From positions 1 to 33,229 of the forward strand of contig CAMBVX010000027.1 of the NCBI GenBank assembly GCA_945871085.1: a stretch of DNA of 33,229 nt. The letters run 5' to 3'. Shown piece by piece: positions 24,733 through 30,304 of the stretch (position 1 is the first letter of the stretch; every line of letters begins with the position of its first letter). The notes under the pieces are model-generated. The model was not told where the DNA came from, made no database searches, and was given only the letters and a program-made list of their open reading frames with translations. This DNA comes from Opitutus sp. GAS368 (GTDB lineage Bacteria > Verrucomicrobiota > Verrucomicrobiia > Opitutales > Opitutaceae). The position numbers and the translations under genes were made by a program.

Positions 24733-27525
24733 TCAGAGTTTCCAGCGCACCCCGAAGTTCGCGCTGATGCCGTATTCCTCCCACTGCGTGAATCGTCCCG
24801 CGCTCTCGGCAAAATGCACGCGGAAGGCTTCGTTCGTGACATTCAGCACCTCGCCAAACAGCTCCCAGTTGCGGCTCAGCTTGTAGCTCGTCGTCAGGTC
24901 CAGCTGCGTGAAGTAATCCACGTAGCGATCTTCCGTCACGTTCGCCCCGAGCGGTTCGTCTTCGCGCAGCCGCGGCGAGCGGAAATTCACCGCCGCCCGG
25001 ATGAAGAATCCGTTCTTCTCATACGTCAGCGCCACGTTCCCGATGCGCCGCGACTGCCCGATGAAAGGCAACTTCTCTCCGGGGCGCGTGGGAAAATTGG
25101 CCTGCGAACTGGCAACCGTGTAGTTCGTGAACACTCCGAGGCCGTTAAACGGCGCCGGTAGCGAGGTGAATTGCTGCTGGTAGGCCAACTCCAGTCCCGT
25201 GATTTGCCCCCGGTCGCCGTTGGCAAACGTGCTCAGGTCGTAACCAGTCGAGGCATCCGCGCCCGGCAGGGTCCGCTGATAGGTAAAATTCTTGATGTCC
25301 TTGTGAAACACCGACGCCGACACCGAGCCAAGCGACGCGAAGTAGTGCTCGATCGAGGCATCCCAGTTCATCGCCGTCAGCGCTTTCAGACCGGGATTGC
25401 TCTCGGTCACGAGCCGGGTGTCGTCGTTGATCGTGCGGCGCAGCGCATTTTCCGCGAACGATGGACGAGCATACGTGTTGCTCCACGCCGCCCGGACGAC
25501 CGTTTTAGGCGCCAGATTGTAGGTCAGGTAGAGGCCCGGCAGGAAATTATCGGACGTCCGGCCCCGCGTGCCGGGCGTCGCCGTGATCGCCGTGCCGACC
25601 GTCTTGATCACGTTGCCCTGCGTGTCGAACGCCGTGTGCTCGTAACGCGCTCCCGCCATGAGCTGCAGCCGGTCCATCGTCACTCCGCCCACCGCGTAGA
25701 GCGCCGTCACATCTTCGTTCGCGGTCCAGTCCGACCCGAGACTGGTGATGACATCGCGGGTGGCGGTATAGGCACCCTTATTGTCGATAAACGCCGTCGT
25801 AAATTTCGCCGCACTCAGCCGCGGTCCCGTCAGGTAACCATAATCCGACGACGTTTGCGGCTCGGCGAGCGATTGAAACGTGTAGGCGGCCGTCGCGGCA
25901 TAGTTGATCTGCTCGACCTCCTGCTGCTTCTCCTTCGCGCGAAACTGCGCACCGAACTTCACATAGGCTGGCAGCGACCCCGCAAGTGTGAAGCGGTTGC
26001 GCGCGTTTCCGCCCACGTTGAATTCCTTCTCGTAGCCCGTCGCGGGCGCACTGCGCAGCCGGTTAAATTCGGTAAACGAGGCCGGATCGCTGATCGACGT
26101 GCCCGCCGTCTGCGTCACGACCGGATTGTAGATCCCATTGGCAAACGAGTAGGTCCAATCCGTGCCGCGCGCCGCTTTGCGGAAGATGGTGACATTCTCC
26201 GGCCGGTTCTCCGTGCCTTCGCTGAAAGCTGCGCGTCCGTCAAACTGCCACGTTCCGCGCGTCAGCTCACCGCCGGCGCTCACCGAGTAAACTTCCTGCT
26301 CCTTCGCCCGCACGCGGAGCTGTTTCGCCTCCCGGCGCACGCCCGTCACCGTCGCGCTCGTCGGCGTCAACGCCGTGAGCGTGCCCTCGGAAAACGGGAT
26401 CGTCGTAATCTGCCGGATCTCCGCATCCGTGAAACTCGAATACAGCCCGCGCACAAAGAACGCGGTCTCGCGGTCCGGCTTGAACTCGATCGCCCCGTTC
26501 GCGCCGTAGCGCGTGCGCGTCAGATCGTAGGCCCGGTAGTTAATATCGTTGTTGAAGAACGCCGTCTGCCCCGGCGCGCCGGGCACCGCACGCAGCGTCC
26601 ACGCGCCGCCGACTTCGAAATTATCCGAACCCATGCGACGGTTCTGCCACGTCGGGGAAAAGATCACGCCGATGCGACCGTCGTTAAACGTATCGGCATA
26701 CGTGCCGTTGAACTTCCCGCTGAGGCGGTCACGGAGGTCGTTGTATTGGCCCTGCGCAGCAAACTGCACTTGGCGCTCCTTCAGCTCGAACGCGCTCCGC
26801 GTCCGCAGATCCACGCGTCCACCGAGTCCGTCCATCTCCTTGTCCGGCGTCGCGACCTTCGTCACCTCGATCGCGCCGAGCGCATCCGACGGAATGACAT
26901 CGAGCGGCAGCGTGCGATTGCCGCGGTCCGGCGTGGCGACACTGACGCCGTTGAGCTGCACCGAATTCAGATCGGGCTTGATGCCGCGCACCACGATGAA
27001 GCGCCCCTCGCCCTGGTCGCGGTAGAGAGCGACGCCCGGGATGCGCTGGATCGACTCCGCCGCATTCTGATCGGGGAAACGACCGATGTCATCCGCCGCC
27101 ACGAGATTGGTCAGCGTATCAGCCGCCCGCTGTTGGTTGATCGCGCGCGCCGCGCCGACCGCTGAACCCTCGATCAAAAATTTCTCCATGCGCACCGTGG
27201 ATTCGCCGACCGCCACGTCCGCCGTCGCCACGCCACCCGCCGCCACCGTCACCAACTGTGTCGCCTCGGGATAGCCCACATAGCTCACGACCACGCTGCG
27301 CGCGCCAACCGGCACATTCACCAACACGTAGTCGCCGCCCTGCCCTGCAAACGTCTCGAGCGCGGTGCCTGCGACCGTCACCCGGGCACCGCCGAGCGCG
27401 AGGCGCGATTTGGCGTCGGTCACCCGACCGGCAATAGCGCCCGGGGCGGAAGACTGCGCGAGCAGTGCGGGCACCACTGACATAATGAGAAGAAATAGGG
27501 CGGTGAGGGGACGGTAGGCTTTCAT
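24733..27525 (-). CDS. TonB-dependent outer-membrane receptor (phytase-linked)
   Basis: From the ATG at 27525 (MKAYRPLTALFLL) this 930-aa protein has a signal peptide, a carboxypeptidase-regulatory-like domain (GAIAGRVTDAKSRLALGGARV, to about residue 115), a plug with NAAESIQRIPGVALYRDQ, VRGIKPDLNSVQLNGV and GRVDLRTRSAFE, and a long beta-barrel. The barrel ends with SANFGVRWKL, a normal C-terminal outer-membrane strand. It imports a substrate across the outer membrane using TonB. The phytase 13 bp downstream suggests inositol phosphates or their products as the substrate. The start at 27705 in the same frame was rejected because it lacks the signal peptide arrangement and crosses the operator-like site at 27670. 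Confidence 0.93.
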   Translation of the reverse strand: MKAYRPLTALFLLIMSVVPALLAQSSAPGAIAGRVTDAKSRLALGGARVTVAGTALETFAGQGGDYVLVNVPVGARSVVVSYVGYPEATQLVTVAAGGVATADVAVGESTVRMEKFLIEGSAVGAARAINQQRAADTLTNLVAADDIGRFPDQNAAESIQRIPGVALYRDQGEGRFIVVRGIKPDLNSVQLNGVSVATPDRGNRTLPLDVIPSDALGAIEVTKVATPDKEMDGLGGRVDLRTRSAFELKERQVQFAAQGQYNDLRDRLSGKFNGTYADTFNDGRIGVIFSPTWQNRRMGSDNFEVGGAWTLRAVPGAPGQTAFFNNDINYRAYDLTRTRYGANGAIEFKPDRETAFFVRGLYSSFTDAEIRQITTIPFSEGTLTALTPTSATVTGVRREAKQLRVRAKEQEVYSVSAGGELTRGTWQFDGRAAFSEGTENRPENVTIFRKAARGTDWTYSFANGIYNPVVTQTAGTSISDPASFTEFNRLRSAPATGYEKEFNVGGNARNRFTLAGSLPAYVKFGAQFRAKEKQQEVEQINYAATAAYTFQSLAEPQTSSDYGYLTGPRLSAAKFTTAFIDNKGAYTATRDVITSLGSDWTANEDVTALYAVGGVTMDRLQLMAGARYEHTAFDTQGNVIKTVGTAITATPGTRGRTSDNFLPGLYLTYNLAPKTVVRAAWSNTYARPSFAENALRRTINDDTRLVTESNPGLKALTAMNWDASIEHYFASLGSVSASVFHKDIKNFTYQRTLPGADASTGYDLSTFANGDRGQITGLELAYQQQFTSLPAPFNGLGVFTNYTVASSQANFPTRPGEKLPFIGQSRRIGNVALTYEKNGFFIRAAVNFRSPRLREDEPLGANVTEDRYVDYFTQLDLTTSYKLSRNWELFGEVLNVTNEAFRVHFAESAGRFTQWEEYGISANFGVRWKL

Positions 27526-27669
27526 CGGCGGCGAACGTGGTGAGCGCGCCAAACATTCGTCAACGACCCGTTCATTCCGTCGCGGTATCTTCACCCGTCT
27601 GTAACGAGACCGTGACAAAACCAATCCACGCCGCCACACCCTCTCACCGACCGCCCACCTAAAAACCCA

Positions 27670-27692
27670 TTTGTCACGTATTAAGTGACAAA
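27670..27692. promoter_or_regulatory. Operator-like dyad 1 (upstream of kynU)
   Basis: The pattern is TTTGTCAC-N7-GTGACAAA with a TA-rich centre; the two 11-bp arms around a central T differ at one position. It is identical over 26 bp (including flanking CA and C) to the site at 29174-29196. It lies 145 bp before the receptor ATG and 203 bp before the kynU ATG, so it could act on either side. Confidence 0.8.
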
Positions 27693-27735
27693 CTGTATTT
27701 AACAAAAATAAGATTCTTCATAGGTGTTTTTATTA

Positions 27736-27758
27736 TTTGTCACTTATTAAGTGACATA
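27736..27758. promoter_or_regulatory. Operator-like dyad 2 (upstream of kynU)
   Basis: The inner 19 bp, TGTCACTTA-T-TAAGTGACA, form a perfect palindrome about a central T; only the outermost arm has a mismatch. It lies 137 bp before the kynU ATG. It is the best symmetric member of the three sites. Confidence 0.8.
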
Positions 27759-27894
27759 CTGATTTGCGCTTCTACGGACTGGTTTTGGCGATTCGTCACG
27801 CGAGGGTCACATCTCGCGGGTCATTCTGTTGGCGAAACCCGCGGTCCCTTTTCTCCTTTGCACTCTCCACGTCCTCTGCGTGAGCCTCCGCGCC

Positions 27895-29169
27895 ATGTTC
27901 GCTGAACCCGCCGCCCTCGACGCCGCCGATCCGCTCGGCCGTTTCCGCGCCGAATTTTTCCTCCCGCCCGGAAAAATCTATCTCGACGGCAACTCCCTCG
28001 GCCTCCTCTCGCGCCGCGCGGAATCCCACCTCGCCCGCGTCATCGCCGAATGGCGCACGCTCGGCATCGACGGTTGGACGGAAGCCTCGCCGCCGTGGGT
28101 CACGCTCGCCGAAACCATCTCCGAAAAACTTGCCCCCCTCTTGGGTGCCGCACCCGACGAGCTCTGCCTCACCGGCCAAACCACGGGCAATCTCCATCAA
28201 CTCCTCGCCACGTTTTTCGAGCCAACTCTTCGCGCCGCAAATGTCATCCTCGGCGACGCGCTCAATTTCGCCTCCGACTCCTACGCACTCCAATCCCACC
28301 TGCGCCTCCGCGGCCTTGATCCCGCCAAGCACCTGCGCCTCATCCCGTCGCGCGACGGTCGTATCCTCCGCCTCGACGATATTCTGACCGCCTTCGCCGC
28401 ACCCGACGTCCAACTCGCTGTGCTCCCCGCCGTCGTATTCACGAGCGGCCAACTCCTCGACGTCGCCACGCTCACCCGCAAAGCCCGCCAGCACGGCCTC
28501 CTCATCGGCTGGGATCTGTCCCACAGCATCGGTGCCGTTCCGCACACGCTCGGCGGCGCCGACGGCCCGGACTTCGCCTTTTGGTGCAATTACAAATGGC
28601 TCAACGCTGGCCCCGGTGCCGTCGGCGGTCTGTTTCTCCACCGTCGCCACCACGCCCGCGTCCCCGGTCTCGCTGGCTGGTGGGGCGTCCGCGCCGACCG
28701 CCGCTTCGCCATGTCGCCGCACCACGAACCCGCCGCCGGTGCCGCTGCGCTCCACCTCGGCACGCCGCACATCCTCTCGCTCGCCCCCCTCCTCGGCTCC
28801 CTCGAACTCATCGAAGCAGCCGGCGGCCTCTGCGCCCTGCGCGCCAAATCCCTCGCGCTCACCGATTTTCTCCTCGCGCTGATCGACCGCGACCTCGCCC
28901 CGCTCGGCTTCACCGTCGCCACGCCGCGCGGCGAGCCGGCCCGCGGCGGCCACCTCGCCCTCGCTCACCCCGACGCGTGGCGCTTTTGCCAAGCTCTCAA
29001 AGCCGCCGACGTGGTCCCTGATTTTCGCGCCCCCGACCTGCTCCGTCTCGCCCCGTCTCCCCTCTACACCAGCTTCGCCGACTGCGCCGAAGCCATCGCC
29101 CGCCTGAAACACATCGCCCTCACCCGCGCCCACGAAAATTTCCCCTCCGCCCCCGCCCTCGTGCCCTGA
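27895..29169 (+). CDS. kynU: Kynureninase
   Basis: From the ATG at 27895 (MFAEPAALDAADPLGRFRAEF) this is a 424-aa PLP enzyme of usual length. Signatures are IYLDGNSLGLLS near the start, GQTTGNLHQLL, NFASDSYALQSH, IGWDLSHSIGAVPH, and FWCNYKWLNAGPGAVGG with the PLP-binding Lys. WWGVRADRRFAM follows. It cleaves kynurenine (or 3-hydroxykynurenine) to (hydroxy)anthranilate and alanine. kynB follows after 53 bp; tryptophan 2,3-dioxygenase, the usual first enzyme, is not in the window. An alternative TTG start at 27829 adds a signal-like stretch that is unlikely in a cytoplasmic enzyme. Two operator-like dyads lie upstream and one directly downstream. Confidence 0.95.
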   Translation: MFAEPAALDAADPLGRFRAEFFLPPGKIYLDGNSLGLLSRRAESHLARVIAEWRTLGIDGWTEASPPWVTLAETISEKLAPLLGAAPDELCLTGQTTGNLHQLLATFFEPTLRAANVILGDALNFASDSYALQSHLRLRGLDPAKHLRLIPSRDGRILRLDDILTAFAAPDVQLAVLPAVVFTSGQLLDVATLTRKARQHGLLIGWDLSHSIGAVPHTLGGADGPDFAFWCNYKWLNAGPGAVGGLFLHRRHHARVPGLAGWWGVRADRRFAMSPHHEPAAGAAALHLGTPHILSLAPLLGSLELIEAAGGLCALRAKSLALTDFLLALIDRDLAPLGFTVATPRGEPARGGHLALAHPDAWRFCQALKAADVVPDFRAPDLLRLAPSPLYTSFADCAEAIARLKHIALTRAHENFPSAPALVP

Positions 29170-29173
29170 AGCA

Positions 29174-29196
29174 TTTGTCACGTATTAAGTGACAAA
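29174..29196. promoter_or_regulatory. Operator-like dyad 3 (between kynU and kynB)
   Basis: This is the same TTTGTCAC-N7-GTGACAAA sequence as site 1, beginning 5 bp after the kynU stop codon and ending 27 bp before the kynB ATG. Its place inside the gene pair suggests that kynB has its own controlled promoter or that the protein bound here influences read-through. Confidence 0.8.
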
Positions 29197-29222
29197 CATC
29201 AGCAAACCATTTTCCCCGTTCT

Positions 29223-29840
29223 ATGCCCCTCCTCGACATCACCCACCCGCTCTCCAACGCCACCGCCCCCTGGCCCGGCGACACCCCGTTCCACTTTGAG
29301 TTCGTCTGCCGGCTGCGCGATGGCGCCTCGTGCAACGTCGGCCGCTTCACCAGCGGTATCCACAGCGGCACACACATGGACGCCCCACTCCACTACAACG
29401 AAGCCGGCCTCTCCATCGACCAGCTCGACCTCGACATTCTCCTCGGCCCCGCCCGCGTCTTCCTCGCGCAAAACACGATGGTCCTCACCCGCGAACACTT
29501 CGCCGGCCTCGACGCCCGCGCCACCCCACGCGTTCTCGTGCGCACCAATCACTGCGACGACAAAACCATCTTCCCCGCGCGCATCCCGACGCTCGCCCCC
29601 GACGTCCCCGCCTGGCTCGGCGCGCAAGGCGTCCGCCTCATCGGCCTCGACCTGCCTTCCGTCGATCAAACCGACGACCCGACGATGCAGGTCCATCACC
29701 GCCTCGACGCCGCCAACATCATCATCCTCGAAAATCTCGACCTCCGTGCCGCCGCCCCCGGCCTCTACGAACTCATCTGCCTCCCCCTGAAAATCGCCGG
29801 CGCCGAAGGCTCTCCCATCCGCGCCGTCCTGCGCACCTGA
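29223..29840 (+). CDS. kynB: Kynurenine formamidase (cyclase family)
   Basis: This 205-aa metal-dependent hydrolase of the cyclase family has the hallmark HSGTHMDAPLH (HxGTHxDxPxH) at about residues 50-60, preceded by PWPGDTPF and followed by VRTNHCDD and LIGLDLPSVDQTDD. Bacterial KynB is a zinc enzyme of this size that hydrolyses N-formylkynurenine to kynurenine, the step before kynureninase. The neighbouring kynU makes this assignment firm. The ATG at 29223 is 27 bp after the third dyad and has no Shine-Dalgarno sequence. A membrane-protein remnant begins in another frame right after its stop. Confidence 0.93.
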   Translation: MPLLDITHPLSNATAPWPGDTPFHFEFVCRLRDGASCNVGRFTSGIHSGTHMDAPLHYNEAGLSIDQLDLDILLGPARVFLAQNTMVLTREHFAGLDARATPRVLVRTNHCDDKTIFPARIPTLAPDVPAWLGAQGVRLIGLDLPSVDQTDDPTMQVHHRLDAANIIILENLDLRAAAPGLYELICLPLKIAGAEGSPIRAVLRT

Positions 29841-30170
29841 CGATTTTCATCGTCGCGCCATCCCCGCGCACCGCTCGGGCATCCCTGGCTGCTCTCCTCC
29901 AACGTCGGCGTGGAGCTCTGCCAGCCCGCCTTGATTGCCGCCACCTTTCCGCTCGTCGCGCGGTTGCGGCTAGGCAAACACGAGCGCCGGGCAGTCATCG
30001 CGATCTCCGTTTTGCTCGCCCTCTTCGGCTCGGCGTGGTTCACGGACCGCGCGTTCAACCTCGGCGCGATGCGGTTTGAAGACTGCTACCATAGTTGCTC
30101 GGTCGAGAAATTCACCCATTCGCCGCTTCACAGCTTTCCGGGATTTCGCAGCGCTGCCGTATTTTTTTGA
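29841..30170 (+). pseudogene. C-terminal remnant of a HupE/UreJ-like membrane protein
   Basis: Starting directly after the kynB stop, one frame reads HPWLLSSNVGVELCQ, LIAATFPLVARLRL, RRAVIAISVLLALFGSAWF and TDRAF. In intact HupE/UreJ_2-type proteins the last third has 'FNxGVELGQ' followed by two such helices and a 'YWFxERxF' end. Only about 80 residues are left, without an N-terminus. After about 30090 the frame is no longer protein-like (CYHSCSVEKFTHS) although it stays open to 30170. Start codons are available (ATG-less upstream, GTG/ATG-type at 29910), but the product would lack the conserved first helices. Family assignment is by recalled pattern only. Confidence 0.55.
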
Positions 30171-30304
30171 ATTGCACGATCCGCGACGTCGGCGCTCGAA
30201 CCATAATTATTAACCCTCCGTTTTGGTTACCCGACCGAGACGAACCAGCAGTCCCGGTTACCCAAAGCCGCGCGCCGCTTAATTTCCCCGTATTTTACCC
30301 ACCC
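30171..30304 (+). promoter_or_regulatory. Leader of the second receptor with GGTTACCC direct repeat
   Basis: This 134-bp leader precedes the receptor ATG. It contains the octamer GGTTACCC at 30225-30232 and again at 30256-30263, 31 bp apart, about three helical turns. An AT-rich patch (CCATAATTATTAACC, around 30211) could hold a -10 element. No Shine-Dalgarno sequence precedes the start. Confidence 0.4.

Larger units (their letters stand above)
27526..27894. other. Divergent regulatory region between receptor and kynU
   Basis: This 369-bp AT-richer region should carry the promoters of the receptor/phytase genes (leftward) and kynU (rightward). It contains two 23-bp dyads (27670-27692, 27736-27758) 66 bp centre to centre, and a lone half-site GTGACAAAA at 27612-27620. 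The last 60 bp before the kynU ATG read TCTCCTTTGCACTC...CCTCTGCGTGAG, reminiscent of low-complexity 'CTTTGCG' phrases that I recall as dispersed in some related genomes. No confident -10/-35 pair is evident, although TTGTCA of each dyad could act as a -35 element. Confidence 0.6.

Noticed and set aside
25171-27165. 664-aa open frame on the plus strand
   Set aside because: It is antisense to the receptor gene, Arg/Pro-rich and without family motifs; an artefact of GC-rich codon third positions.
27670-27758. LexA, FNR or CRP boxes as an explanation of the dyads
   Set aside because: The arms TTTGTCAC/GTGACAAA with 7-bp spacing do not fit TTGAT-N4-ATCAA, TGTGA-N6-TCACA or the TGTTC-N4-GAACA type.
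27796-29181. 461-aa open frame on the minus strand
   Set aside because: Antisense to kynU, which has clear kynureninase motifs; Gly/Glu/Arg-rich shadow composition.
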